From Gaiellasilicea sp963761905 (GTDB lineage: Bacteria > Actinomycetota > Thermoleophilia > Gaiellales > Gaiellaceae), in the NCBI GenBank assembly GCA_963761905.1, contig CAVXIQ010000009.1, positions 21,352 through 85,351 on the forward strand: a stretch of 64,000 nucleotides of DNA, given 5' to 3'. A program made the translations under genes and the position numbers. The notes under the pieces were generated by a model. It saw nothing but the letters and a program-made list of their open reading frames with translations. It had not been told where the DNA came from and did not search any database. Positions 42,662 through 51,481 of the stretch are shown one piece after another; position 1 is the stretch's first letter, and each line of letters starts with the position of its first letter.

Positions 42662-43474
42662 CTATTCTGCGACAGCGAGCAGCTTGAAGGCGAGGACACG
42701 CGCCTCGGCCTCGGCGAGCGCCTGCCCGACGGTCTTCGCCGAGTCGTGGATCCACGGCTGCTCCGAGAGCGTCCCGCCCGGCTGCGCCGCGTAGAAGCGC
42801 TTCGCGAGCATGCCCTCCACGATCTTCTCCTTCGCCTGCTCCGGCTTGCCCTCGAGCTCGTCCGAGTTGAGCAGGATCTGCTTCTCGGCCTCGACGACGT
42901 CCGCCGGCACGTCCTCCTTGGAGAGCCACTCGGGCCGGCCGAAGGAGATGTGCATCGCGAGCTGCCGCGCCAGCTCGGGCGAGCCGCCGGCGAGCTTGAC
43001 GACGACGCCGAGCTTGTTCGCCGGCGGATGCACGTAGGCGCCGAGCGTCTCGCCGATCCCGACCGCGTCATAGCGCTCCGCGCCGGTGACGACGATGTTC
43101 TCGCCCAGCTTGCCGACGAGCTCAACGCGCTCCTGCTCGAGCTGCGCGAGCGCTTCCGGGCCGTCCTCGTCGACGACGTCGAGCACCTTCTTCGCGAACT
43201 CCTGGAACTCGTCGTTGTTCGACACCGGCTCCGTCTCGCAGCCGACTGCCACCATCGTCACGCGCTCCGCGCTCTGGTGGTAGCCGACGAGCCCCTCGCT
43301 CGTCGTGCGGCCGGCGCGCTTGCCGGCGAGCGCCATCCCTCGCTCGCGCAGGAGCGTCCGCGCGGCGTCGAGATCGCCGTCCGTCTCCTGGAGCGCGCGC
43401 TTGCACTCCATCATCCCCGCGCCGGTTGCGTCGCGGAGCTCCTTGACGAGGCTGGCCGAAATCGTGGTGCTCAC
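42662..43474 (-). CDS. tsf: Elongation factor Ts
   Basis: Nucleotide exchange factor for EF-Tu, 270 aa. The N-terminal UBA-like part has LRDATGAGMMECKRALQETD. The core contains TDFVS-equivalent ETEPVSNNDEFQEFAKK and LAMHISFGRPEWLSKEDVPA. GTG 43474 overlaps the rpsB stop as GTGA. Confidence 0.97.
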   Translation of the reverse strand: MSTTISASLVKELRDATGAGMMECKRALQETDGDLDAARTLLRERGMALAGKRAGRTTSEGLVGYHQSAERVTMVAVGCETEPVSNNDEFQEFAKKVLDVVDEDGPEALAQLEQERVELVGKLGENIVVTGAERYDAVGIGETLGAYVHPPANKLGVVVKLAGGSPELARQLAMHISFGRPEWLSKEDVPADVVEAEKQILLNSDELEGKPEQAKEKIVEGMLAKRFYAAQPGGTLSEQPWIHDSAKTVGQALAEAEARVLAFKLLAVAE

Positions 43475-44472
43475 TGGGTCTCTTCCCCCTCGGTGGTCGC
43501 TGCGGGCTCGTCCGTCGCCGCTCCCTCGGTGGCGATGACGGCCGGCTCGTCCGCGGCCGCCTGGCCTGTGAGCTCGCTGGGCGTCTCGGGCTCGACGACG
43601 GTCTCGCCCTGGCTCAGCGGCTCGTGCTCGGCCGGCGTCTCGTCGGCGGCGGGCGCCGCGGCCTCTGCGGGCTCGGTCTCGTCGCCCGTTGCGGCGCCGT
43701 TGCCGTTCGCAGATGGGGCGGTCAGCTCGGCCTCGGTGACGCGGGTCTTACCGGCGGCGATCCCCTCGGCGATCGCCCGCACGATCAGGCTGCAGGAGCG
43801 GATCGCGTCGTCGTTGCCCGGAATGATGTAGTCGGCCTCGTCCGGATCGCAGTTCGTGTCGACGAGCGCGATGATCGGCAGGCCGAGGCGCCGCGCCTCG
43901 CGCACCGCCAGCTGCTCCTTCTTCAGGTCGACGATGAAGACGGCGTCCGGCTGCCGCTTCAGGTCGGCGACGCCGCCGAGGTTCGACTCGAGCTTCTCGA
44001 GCTCGGCGAGCATCGTGATCCGCTCCTTCGCGGGCAGTAGCTCGAGCTGGCCCTCCGTCTTCAGGCGGCGAAGCTCGTGCAGGTGCGCGATCCGGTCGGT
44101 GATCGTCTTCCAGTTCGTGAGCAGGCCGCCGAGCCAGCGGTTCGAGACGTAGGGCATCCCGACGCGCGCGGCCTCCTGCTCGATCGAGTCCTGCGCCTGC
44201 TTCTTCGTGCCGACGAAGAGGATGCTGCCGCCGCGGCTCGCGATGTTGCGGGCGAAGTCGTAGGCCTCCTGGAGCAGCTCGGAGGTCTGCTGGAGGTCGA
44301 TGATGTAGATCCCGCCCCGCTCCGTGAAGATGAATCGCTTCATCTTCGGGTTCCAGCGGCGGGTCTGGTGGCCGAAGTGGACTCCTGCTTCGAGGAGCTC
44401 GCGCATCGAGACGACCGGCGCGAGTTGAGCGGATCCAGGTTGAGCTGACCCAGGTTGAGCTGCCACGGGCAT
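43471..44472 (-). CDS. rpsB: 30S ribosomal protein S2 with long acidic C-terminal extension
   Basis: S2 of about 333 aa. The core begins MRELLEAGVHFGHQTRRWNP and includes FVGTKKQAQDSIEQEA and GLPIIALVDTNCDPDEADYI. Beyond about residue 230 an Ala/Glu/Thr-rich tail of some 100 residues is added; S2 is about 240-260 aa in most bacteria. The N-terminus has two AQPGS copies before the core. ATG 44472 is taken as start; GTG 44484 and an internal ATG at 44406 are alternatives, and AAAGGGG sits very close to ATG 44472. Confidence 0.93.
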   Translation of the reverse strand: MPVAAQPGSAQPGSAQLAPVVSMRELLEAGVHFGHQTRRWNPKMKRFIFTERGGIYIIDLQQTSELLQEAYDFARNIASRGGSILFVGTKKQAQDSIEQEAARVGMPYVSNRWLGGLLTNWKTITDRIAHLHELRRLKTEGQLELLPAKERITMLAELEKLESNLGGVADLKRQPDAVFIVDLKKEQLAVREARRLGLPIIALVDTNCDPDEADYIIPGNDDAIRSCSLIVRAIAEGIAAGKTRVTEAELTAPSANGNGAATGDETEPAEAAAPAADETPAEHEPLSQGETVVEPETPSELTGQAAADEPAVIATEGAATDEPAATTEGEETQ

Positions 44473-44597
44473 GGCCCCTTTCACGTGGTTGGTTTGGGCG
44501 GTACTGCCGGTGTGGTCGAGCGGAACCGCGTTCAGGACGCGGCACCCCCACTCGTTGTGTCCACGCCGGGGAGCAGGAACTGGACGCGCCCAGTGTA
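44473..44597 (-). promoter_or_regulatory. rpsB operon promoter and structured leader
   Basis: TACACT (44597-44592) predicts a leader of about 110 nt before rpsB. The leader has a hairpin with arms CCGCGT (44526-44531) and ACGCGG (44537-44542). S2 leaders are autoregulatory in several bacteria; no specific known motif is recognised here. Confidence 0.35.
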
Positions 44598-44619
44598 GCG
44601 AACGCCTCGTGACAGTCTG

Positions 44620-45531
44620 TTACAAGCTCGGCTGGATCAGGCTCCTGGCGCGCTCGAGCGCAGCGGCGAGGTCGTCCGGGAGCGGCGACTCCGTCTCGAT
44701 CCGCTCGCCCGTGAACGGATGCTCGAACGCGAGCCGCGCAGCGTGGAGGAACTGGCGCTCGAGGCCGAGATCTCCTGCGACGCCGTAGACGGGATCGCCC
44801 GCGATGGGCAGGTCGATGGCCTCGAGATGAACGCGGATCTGATGCGTGCGACCGGTCTCGAGCGCGACGTCGAGCAGCGTGTGCGCCGGGAGCGCCTCGA
44901 CGAGCTCGAAGTGCGTCACGGCGTTCCGCGGTGTCGCCGTATCGAGCGAGTGCCGTGTCCGGTCCTGGCGGTCGCGGCCGATCGGCGCCTCGACTCTCCC
45001 GGTTCTCGAACGCGGCCGCCCCTTGACGAGAGCCAGGTAGCGCCGCTCGAGCTCGCGACGCCGGATCAGCTCCTCGAGCCGCGCGTGCGCCTCGTCAGAG
45101 CGCGCGACGACGAGCAGGCCGGACGTGTCGCGATCGAGCCGGTGCACGATGCCCGGGCGGTCCTCGTCGTCGCCGCCGGCCGCGTCGAGCGCGAGCAGCC
45201 CGTGCACGAGCGTGCCGCCCTCACGGTGTCCGGTGCCGGGGTGCACGACGACGCCGGCGGGCTTGTCGACCACGAGCAGGTGCTCGTCCTCGAAGGCGAC
45301 GCGCAGATCCATCTCCTCCGGCAGGAGCGGGCCGGCGTCCGCAGGCAACTCCGCGACGATCTCCTCCCCGCCGCCGAGCCGGTGACTCTTGGCGCGCGGT
45401 TCCCCGTCGACGAGCACGTCGCCGGCTGCGATCAGCCGTTCTGCGAGAGCGCGCGAGCCGACCTCCGGTCTCGCGGCGAGGACACGATCGAGCCGTCCGC
45501 CCTCAGAGGCGCGAAAGCGGAGAGTTGCCAA
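44620..45531 (-). CDS. rluD: 23S rRNA pseudouridine synthase, RluD family
   Basis: RluA/RluD-type enzyme of about 303 aa. An S4-like domain (GSRALAERLIAAGDVLVDGE) precedes the catalytic domain with VVVHPGTGH and HRLDRDTSGLLVVA, whose Asp is catalytic, and ETGRTHQIRVHLEAI. TTG 45531 is preferred; it overlaps the end of lspA by 29 nt, and no later start keeps the S4 domain. It follows lspA, as in many bacteria. Confidence 0.92.
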   Translation of the reverse strand: MATLRFRASEGGRLDRVLAARPEVGSRALAERLIAAGDVLVDGEPRAKSHRLGGGEEIVAELPADAGPLLPEEMDLRVAFEDEHLLVVDKPAGVVVHPGTGHREGGTLVHGLLALDAAGGDDEDRPGIVHRLDRDTSGLLVVARSDEAHARLEELIRRRELERRYLALVKGRPRSRTGRVEAPIGRDRQDRTRHSLDTATPRNAVTHFELVEALPAHTLLDVALETGRTHQIRVHLEAIDLPIAGDPVYGVAGDLGLERQFLHAARLAFEHPFTGERIETESPLPDDLAAALERARSLIQPSL

Positions 45532-46105
45532 GAGGCCGCGGTCGTCGCGACTGCCGGTCTGCGCCGGCGAGCGCGGCGAAGAGGATCGCGACTCCGACGA
45601 CGATGAAGGTGTCGGCGAGATTGAAGGCCGGCCAGTAGCGAACGTCGAGGAAGTCCGTGACATGACCGAGGCGGATCCGGTCGACGAGGTTCGCGATGCT
45701 GCCGCCGAGCACGAAGCCGAGCGCGACCGGGAGGATCGGGTGGCGGCGGCCGGAGCGGGCGAAGAAGACGAGCATCCACGCGACGGCGAGCGCCGTCAGG
45801 ACGATCACGACCGATGTCGCCTGGGAGAACAAGCCGAACGCGATCCCGGAGTTCTGGACGTGATGGATCGAGAACGGGCCGACGATCTCCACCTCGTCGC
45901 CGAGCACGAGGGTCCGGGCGACCACCTGCTTCGTGAGCTGGTCGGCACCGACCGCCGCCACGGCGATCGCGCCGAGCCCCACCCATTGCCTCGCGCCGGC
46001 GCCGAGCGGGCGTTCCGCCGCCGAGATCGGCCGCAGCGCGTTCGTCGTCGAGCCGATGCGAACATCGGGCGAGCGCGGCGGTTCCTTGCGCGCGGGGGCG
46101 TTCAA
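45503..46105 (-). CDS. lspA: Lipoprotein signal peptidase
   Basis: Signal peptidase II of 200 aa, cleaving prolipoproteins such as the one encoded at 39467. Four membrane helices are present. The conserved blocks are DQLTKQVV, NSGIAFGL, GGSIANLVDRIRLGHVTDFL with one catalytic Asp, and PAFNLADTFI with the other. TTG 46105 overlaps the dksA-like stop as TTGA. Confidence 0.95.
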   Translation of the reverse strand: MNAPARKEPPRSPDVRIGSTTNALRPISAAERPLGAGARQWVGLGAIAVAAVGADQLTKQVVARTLVLGDEVEIVGPFSIHHVQNSGIAFGLFSQATSVVIVLTALAVAWMLVFFARSGRRHPILPVALGFVLGGSIANLVDRIRLGHVTDFLDVRYWPAFNLADTFIVVGVAILFAALAGADRQSRRPRPLGNSPLSRL

Positions 46106-46470
46106 CGAGCGAGCCTCCGGGCGTCGTCGATGCAGAGCTTCGTCCAGGGAACCGCCTCGAGCCGCGCAGCGGGAATCTTCTTGCCGCAGGCCGTGCAGGT
46201 GCCGTAGGAGCCGTCCTCGATCCGCCCGAGCGCGTCGTCGACCTCGCGGAGCTGCGCCTGCGCATCCTCCTCGAGCCCTTCCTCGAGCTCGCGCTCGTAG
46301 GTCTCGGTCGCCGAGTCCGCAAGGTGGTTGTCGGAGGTCGAGCCGGAGAGCTCCCCGGTCTCGTCGGTCAGCGAGGAGCCGCCGATGTCGTGCCGCTCGA
46401 TCGTCTCCAGCAAGCGGGCGCGATGCTCCTCGAGCGAGTCGCGGAACCGATCGGTGTTGCTGACCGTCAT
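46102..46470 (-). CDS. TraR/DksA-type zinc finger protein
   Basis: Protein of 122 aa with a helical N-terminal hairpin and a C-terminal C4-type finger, CTACGKKIPAARLEAVPW then KLCIDD; the usual fourth Cys is Asp, as in some actinobacterial relatives. DksA-family proteins bind the RNA polymerase secondary channel and alter promoter response to ppGpp. ATG 46470 overlaps the stop of the DUF167 gene. Confidence 0.85.
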   Translation of the reverse strand: MTVSNTDRFRDSLEEHRARLLETIERHDIGGSSLTDETGELSGSTSDNHLADSATETYERELEEGLEEDAQAQLREVDDALGRIEDGSYGTCTACGKKIPAARLEAVPWTKLCIDDARRLAR

Positions 46471-46790
46471 CGTCTCTCCTGTCTCCCCGCCGAGGCGAGG
46501 CGTCGATCGATCTCCTCGGCGTCGAGCCCGGTCAGCTCCACCAGCTTGTCACGCGAAGCTGCGCCGGCGACCAGGATCACGCTCGAGCGCGGCACCGCGA
46601 GCGTCTCGGCGAGCAGGCCGAGCACGGCGGCGTTCGCCTTGCCCTGCTCCGGCGCGGCGGCGACACGCACCTTCCAGGCGTCGCCGTGGCGGCCGACGAT
46701 CGCCGTCGTCGCGGCACCCGGCGCGACGCGAAGCCGCAGTCGTACGCGTCGCGCAGGCGTGGGCCGAAATGGTGTGGTCGCGCCGCTCAC
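46467..46790 (-). CDS. DUF167 (YggU family) protein
   Basis: Small protein of 107 aa with the DUF167 core: RVAPGAATTAIVGRHGDAWK, VRVAAAPEQGKANAAVLGLL and RSSVILVAGAASRDKLVELT. The function of the family is unknown. It often lies near yggT and divIVA, as here. Confidence 0.88.
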   Translation of the reverse strand: MSGATTPFRPTPARRVRLRLRVAPGAATTAIVGRHGDAWKVRVAAAPEQGKANAAVLGLLAETLAVPRSSVILVAGAASRDKLVELTGLDAEEIDRRLASAGRQERR

Positions 46791-46817
46791 GCTCGCAGGA
46801 TAGATGTCCCCCCGGAT

Positions 46818-47285
46818 CTACGAGATCAGCCTGCGGATCTCCCCGGTCGACTCCCCGACCGGCTCGCGCGCGTCGATTCCCGCATCCTCGACGCCCTCGA
46901 GCGCCGAACGGAGCAGCGATGTGATCCGGCGCACCTCGCGGTCGAGCCGCTCGCGCTCGGCGGCCGCGCGTCGCGTCACGGCTCGGGCCTCGCCGTGAGC
47001 CTCGGCGACGATCGAGTCCGCGTCGCGGCGGGCCTGGTCCTTCAGCTCCTGAGCGGAGCGCTCCGCCGAGACGAGCGTCGAGCGGAGCAGCCCCTCGAGC
47101 TCACGGTGGCGCTGGAGGTCCGACTCGAGCTGCTCGACCTTGTCCGAGAGATCGGCTCGCTGGCGCCAGACCTCCTCGAAGTCCTCCGCGATGTCCGCGA
47201 GCAGGCGCTCCACCGCGGCTGCGCGGTAGCCGCGGAATCCCTTCGGGAGCTGGATGTGCCGGATCTCGACGGGTGTGATCGCCAT
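46818..47285 (-). CDS. divIVA: DivIVA domain protein
   Basis: Protein of 155 aa. The N-terminal membrane-binding motif is in IQLPKGFRGYRAAAVERLLA, followed by a long coiled coil. DivIVA proteins gather at curved membrane of poles and septa and organise growth or division. Being short, it resembles the cluster-encoded DivIVA of the sepF-yggT neighbourhood rather than a long Wag31. Confidence 0.9.
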   Translation of the reverse strand: MAITPVEIRHIQLPKGFRGYRAAAVERLLADIAEDFEEVWRQRADLSDKVEQLESDLQRHRELEGLLRSTLVSAERSAQELKDQARRDADSIVAEAHGEARAVTRRAAAERERLDREVRRITSLLRSALEGVEDAGIDAREPVGESTGEIRRLIS

Positions 47286-47298
47286 CGTCCGCTCCTTT

Positions 47299-47613
47299 CT
47301 AGAGTGCTGCCTGGATCAGGGAGTCGAGGACCCGCTGGAGCACGATCAGGCTGACGACCGCGATCATCGGCGAGAGGTCGAGCGGCCCGACGGGAGGGAT
47401 GAAGCGCCTGAAGATCCGCAGGTACGGGTCGCAGACGTCGTAGAGGAAGCGCTGCAGCCTGTTCAGCCACGGCCGGTAGGGCAACCGGACGAGCGAGGTC
47501 AGGATGTAGGCGAAGATCAGGAGGATGTAGACGTAGATGAACGTGTCCACGAAGCGCTGGACGGACGTCGCGGTGTCGAAGAGCAGCGCCAGAACGGCGA
47601 GAAGGTCGCCCAT
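47299..47613 (-). CDS. yggT: YggT family membrane protein
   Basis: Protein of 104 aa with two YggT-type hydrophobic segments and the conserved YVYILLIFAYILTSLVRLPY and DPYLRIFRRFIPPVGPLDLS, a typical YggT/YlmG signature. The family is linked to membrane or division functions by its constant place beside sepF. ATG 47613 is taken; an upstream GTG 47637 is possible. Confidence 0.92.
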   Translation of the reverse strand: MGDLLAVLALLFDTATSVQRFVDTFIYVYILLIFAYILTSLVRLPYRPWLNRLQRFLYDVCDPYLRIFRRFIPPVGPLDLSPMIAVVSLIVLQRVLDSLIQAAL

Positions 47614-47687
47614 GAGTCTGAGCTTCGATCCGGGCACCGGCTTTCCTACTTCGACGCGCCTCTCGTGCTGTGGCAGCCGACGATCGG

Positions 47688-47710
47688 GCCTGACGGCCAG
47701 GCCGTCAGGC
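47688..47710. terminator. Perfect 11-bp inverted repeat at the end of sepF
   Basis: GCCTGACGGCC (47688-47698), one A, GGCCGTCAGGC (47700-47710). It overlaps the sepF stop codon and lies between sepF and yggT. A hairpin with a 9-bp stem and 5-nt loop can form. No T-run follows, so it may be a weak terminator or processing site. Confidence 0.4.
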
Positions 47711-48253
47711 TTGGTTGAAGAAGCCGCCGCGTTCGAGCATCCTGGCCCGCTCCTCGGCGGAGACCTCGACGTTGCGCGGCGTGAGCAGGAAGACCTTGTC
47801 GGCGACCCGCTGCATGCCGCCGTCGAGCGCGTAGGTGAGGCCGCTCGCGAAGTCGATCAGACGCTTCGAGAGCTCCTGGTCGGCGCTCTGGAGGTTCAGG
47901 ATCACCGGGACGCCGTCCTTGAAGCGGTCGGCGATCTGCTGGGCGTCGTTGAAGCTCCTGGGCAGGATCAGGTGCACCTTCACGTTCGCGGGGTTCGGCG
48001 CAGACTCGACCCCACGCAGGCGCGCAGGAGGACGCAGCACCGCCGTGCTCGCGGCCGCCGGCTCCGGGTCGCTCCAGTCCTCGAAATCCCGGCCGCGCCG
48101 CGGCTGCAGGCGCCTCACGTTCGCGCGTTCCCGGGCTCCGTAGGTGCGCTCGAGCTCCTCGTTCGTCGCGAGCCCGTCCTCGTCGTCCCAGTCGTCCTCC
48201 TCGGCGATCCCGAAGTAGACGAGCGTGCGATTCCAGACGTCCGAAAAGCCCAT
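47705..48253 (-). CDS. sepF: Cell division protein SepF
   Basis: Protein of 182 aa with an N-terminal amphipathic helix (MGFSDVWNRTLVYFGI), an acidic linker and the C-terminal SepF domain (VHLILPRSFNDAQQIADRFK, VILNLQSADQELSKRLIDFA, SGLTYALDGGMQRVADKVFL). SepF anchors FtsZ to the membrane in Gram-positives lacking FtsA. ATG 48253 begins the membrane-binding helix. Confidence 0.95.
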   Translation of the reverse strand: MGFSDVWNRTLVYFGIAEEDDWDDEDGLATNEELERTYGARERANVRRLQPRRGRDFEDWSDPEPAAASTAVLRPPARLRGVESAPNPANVKVHLILPRSFNDAQQIADRFKDGVPVILNLQSADQELSKRLIDFASGLTYALDGGMQRVADKVFLLTPRNVEVSAEERARMLERGGFFNQA

Positions 48254-48300
48254 GCCAGCAGGGGATGGTACCGCCGCCGCCGGACCGAACCCACCCCGCG

Positions 48301-48915
48301 CTAGCGGACGGGGCCGAACAGGACGGCGCCGACGCGGATCAGCGTTGCGCCTTCCTCGACCGCGACGCGGTAGTCCTGACTCGTTCCCATCGAGAGCTCG
48401 GCGAGGCCGTGGGCGGCGGCGAGCTCCCGAAGGCGGCGGAACGCCGGCCGTGACGCCTCGGGATCGGCCGACGCGGGCGGCATCGTCATCAGGCCCCTCG
48501 CCTGCGGGAACGACGCGAGGAAGCCGGCAAGCGCCTCCGGCGCGATTCCGGCCTTCGACTCCTCGCCGGAGAGATTGACCTCGACGAGCGCGGGCACCTC
48601 GAGCCGACGCGCTGCGGACTCCGACTCCAGCGAATGAACGAGCTCGCAGATCCGGTTCACGATCTTGACCTTGTTCGACTGCAGGCGGCCGATGAAGTGC
48701 CACCGGAAGGCGTCGCCGTAGAGGTCGTGCTTGCGCTCGAGATCCTGCGCTCGATTCTCGCCGACGACTTCGACCCCGGCCTCGGCGAGAAGGGCCATCT
48801 GCTCGAGCGACGCGTACTTCGTCGCGGCGACGATCGTGACTCCCGGGCCGACCTCGTCGCGGATCCGGGCGTAGGCCGCGCGGATCGTCTCGGCGGAGGC
48901 GGGCTCAGGCGACAC
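48301..48915 (-). CDS. PLP homeostasis protein, YggS family
   Basis: PLP-binding single-domain TIM barrel of 204 aa that buffers pyridoxal phosphate. The PLP lysine lies in IVAATKYASLEQM. WHFIGRLQSNKVK and SMGTSQDYRVAVEEGATLIR with the phosphate-binding Ser/Thr and Arg are conserved. GTG 48915 overlaps the end of pgeF by 11 nt. Confidence 0.93.
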   Translation of the reverse strand: MSPEPASAETIRAAYARIRDEVGPGVTIVAATKYASLEQMALLAEAGVEVVGENRAQDLERKHDLYGDAFRWHFIGRLQSNKVKIVNRICELVHSLESESAARRLEVPALVEVNLSGEESKAGIAPEALAGFLASFPQARGLMTMPPASADPEASRPAFRRLRELAAAHGLAELSMGTSQDYRVAVEEGATLIRVGAVLFGPVR

Positions 48916-49603
48916 GCGCGATCACGCCCTGGACACCGCGAGGCTTGCCGGTTCGCCGATGCGAGAAGAAGCGGTCCGGATTGCAGGCCGTGCAGAGGTC
49001 GAGCCGCGTTACCTCGTCCACTCCCGCAGCCCGGAGTGCGCGCTCCGCCGACGTCCAGAGGTCGAGCAGGCGCCCGTCGATGACATCAGCGCCGAAGGCA
49101 CGCGCGAACGGCTCTCCCACTTCAGGCCCGACCTCGTAGCAGCACGGCCCGATCGCGGGTCCGATGCAGGCGCGAGCGCCGCCGCCGAGCGCGTCGACCG
49201 CACATGCGACGACGCCCGCGAGCAGACCGCGCCAGCCGGCGTGGACGACGGCGGCAGCCGGGGTGTCGCCGTTCGAGCGGACGAGCGCGATCGGCAGGCA
49301 GTCGGCGGCGAAGGCGAGGATCGGCAGGTCGGGCTCGTCCGTCCAGAGCCCGTCGCCCGGCTCGCCGCGCACTCCTGCCGCGGCGCGGTGCACGAGCGTC
49401 GAGTGGATCTGACGGTTGACCGCCAGCCGCTCCGGTTCGCAGCCGACCTCCGCACAGAGCCGCCGCCTGTTCTCGTCGACGCGCTCGACGTCGTCGCCCG
49501 TGAGCCGCCCGAGGTTGAGCGAGTCGAACGGGCCCTCGCTGACTCCGCCTTCCCGTGTCGCGAAGACGACCTCGTAGGGCCCGGCTACGTCCCAGCGAAT
49601 CAC
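48905..49603 (-). CDS. pgeF: Polyphenol oxidase/purine nucleoside phosphorylase, YfiH-YlmD family
   Basis: Protein of 232 aa. Zinc and catalytic residues are in NRQIHSTLVH, FAADCLPIALV and VHAGWRGLLAGV; IGPCCYEVGPEV is also conserved. Family members act as broad purine nucleoside phosphorylase/adenosine deaminases and help proofread peptidoglycan composition in E. coli. GTG 49603 lies 2 nt after the corrected cca stop. Confidence 0.9.
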   Translation of the reverse strand: MIRWDVAGPYEVVFATREGGVSEGPFDSLNLGRLTGDDVERVDENRRRLCAEVGCEPERLAVNRQIHSTLVHRAAAGVRGEPGDGLWTDEPDLPILAFAADCLPIALVRSNGDTPAAAVVHAGWRGLLAGVVACAVDALGGGARACIGPAIGPCCYEVGPEVGEPFARAFGADVIDGRLLDLWTSAERALRAAGVDEVTRLDLCTACNPDRFFSHRRTGKPRGVQGVIARVA

Positions 49604-49605
49604 GC

Positions 49606-51065
49606 TCAGAGGGTACGCCGCGCGTGCTGACCGGCCAGCAGGCGCTCCGCCTCGGCCAGGAGCGCAGTCGCGGGAGTTGAGGGAGGGCTCGCCGATCACA
49701 GCGTGGAGCAGGCTCGCGAGGGCGGCGCCGAGCTCGGGCGACGGCTTCCAGCCGAGCCCGATCAGGTCGTTGCCGTCGACGGCGAGCTGCTCGAGTCGGT
49801 AGACGGACGTGCGCTCGGTCTCGACCGCCGCTCGGAAGCGCTCGAGCGTCTCGAGCTCTGCGAGCGTCTTGCCGCTCAGGGCCAGCCGCTTCCCCCGGAG
49901 ATCCGCGTCCTTGTGGGCGAGCAGGTCGAAGGCGGCATCCTCGCCGTGCCGGGCGAGGAACCTGCGCGCGCGCAAGGGCAGCGTCCGCCTCGGTACGTCG
50001 AACATGTGCTCGCGGACGATGTGAGTGACGGCCGCCGCCAGCCGGCACCGGATAGCGAAGTCGCGCGAGCGCAATCGCGGCGAGCTCGGCCCCGATCTCC
50101 TCGTGCGCGCGCTTCCCGAGCTCCGCGTGCGCGTAGAAGTGGAGCCGGCCGTCCTTGCCGCGCCAGGCCGACGCGGGCTTGCCCGCATCGTGGAAGAGCG
50201 CCGCGAGGCGGACGCGGAGCGGCACGCCGGCGTCGGCGGTCGCCTGGACGACGCGGAAGAGGTGCTCGTCGAGCGGCAGCTCGTGGTAGCGGCTCTCCTG
50301 GTCGAAGCCGATCGCCGGTTCGAGCTCGGGCAGGATCTGGACGAGAGCGCCGGTGTCGCGCGCGAGCCGGAGCGCCTTCGCGGGCGCGGCGCCGAGGAGG
50401 AGCTTCGAGAGCTCCCCCAGGCCATCGCTCACGAGGCCGCCTCCGATCCGCTCGCCGGAGACGTGGACGAGTCGCGGCGCCCATTCCCGCATCTGCCGCT
50501 CCGTCTCGGGATCGAGGTCGAACCCGAGCTGCGAGACGAAGCGGAGACCGCGGACGATTCGCAGCGGATCGTCCTGGAAGCTCAGCTCGCTCGTCGTCCG
50601 CAGGATCCGCCGCTCGAGGTCAGCCAGCCCGCCGAGCGGGTCGACCAGCTCGCCCGTCGCCAGCCGGCGCGCGATCGCGTTCACCGTGAAGTCGCGCCGC
50701 GCCATGTCCTCGCGCAGCGAGATCGAGGCGTCGGCGGCGATCTCGAAGTCGTGGCGGCCCGGCCCCGTCGAGCGCTCGACGCGAGGCGGCGCGAACTCGA
50801 TGCCGGCCGGCTGAAGAGCCCGCGCGTCCCGGTCTCGCGGGAGGAAGCGCACGCCGATCCGCTGCTCCGCGACGATCAGATCCTCGACCTTCCCGTGCGG
50901 CTCGAGCGCCGCGCGCAGCTCGGCGTGGCCGACTCCGGGCACGACGAAGTCGCGCTCCTCGACGGGAAGCCCGAGCAGCTCGTTGCGAACCGCGCCCCCC
51001 ACGAGGTAGGCGTCGAGCCCGAGCGAATGGACGTAGTCGGCGACTGAGCCCCACACGCCGACCAT
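49606..51065 (-). CDS. cca: CCA tRNA nucleotidyltransferase/poly(A) polymerase family, two frame breaks
   Basis: Class II nucleotidyltransferase with YLVGGAVRNELLG, ERDFVVPG for the metal Asp pair and ARRDFTVNAIARRLATGEL, then an HD domain (LAALFHDAGKPA). The product is about 485 aa. One surplus base near 50042-50048 separates LARLRYPV from RLAAAVTHIVREH, and another near 49666 separates EPSLNSRD from ALLAEAERLLAGQ. With both removed, the frame runs to TGA 49608-49606. As tRNA-Pro here lacks encoded CCA, a CCA-adding enzyme is required; that makes sequencing error the likely cause. Confidence 0.87.
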
Positions 51066-51074
51066 TGTGGCGGG

Positions 51075-51464
51075 TCAGAGTGCGGCGACCGCCTCGATCT
51101 CGACGAGCGCGCCGGACGGCAGCGCAGCCACCTCGACCGTCGAGCGCGCCGGCGGACGGTCGCCGACGTGGCGCGCGTAGACCTCGTTCATCGCGGCGAA
51201 GTCGCCGAGATCCTGGAGGAAGACCGTCGTCTTGACGAGCTGCTCGAGCCCGCTGCCCGCTTCCTCGAGGATCGCCCGCAGGTTCTGGAGCACCTGCTCG
51301 GTCTGCTCTGCGATTCCCGGGCCGACCATCTCCTTCTCGCCCGGGCGCAGCCCGAGCTGACCGGCGACGAAGACGAGCCCGCCGGTCTTCACCGCCTGGT
51401 TGTACGGCGCTCCCTGGAACGGCGCCGGGGCCTGCTCCGTCCGCACGATCTCCTTCTCTGCCAT
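51075..51464 (-). CDS. ridA: RidA family enamine/imine deaminase
   Basis: Trimeric RidA protein of 129 aa that hydrolyses reactive 2-aminoacrylate from PLP enzymes. APYNQAVKTGGLVFVAGQLG and the C-terminal RPPARSTVEVAALPSGALVE with the catalytic Arg are conserved. GGGAGG lies just before ATG 51464, giving one of the clearest ribosome binding sites in the window. Confidence 0.92.
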   Translation of the reverse strand: MAEKEIVRTEQAPAPFQGAPYNQAVKTGGLVFVAGQLGLRPGEKEMVGPGIAEQTEQVLQNLRAILEEAGSGLEQLVKTTVFLQDLGDFAAMNEVYARHVGDRPPARSTVEVAALPSGALVEIEAVAAL

Positions 51465-51481
51465 GTCTCCCTCCCTGTCAT

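Noticed and set aside
47688..47710. A strong intrinsic terminator after sepF.
   Set aside because: No T-run follows on the minus strand and the arms leave almost no loop unless base pairs are opened; kept only as a weak candidate.
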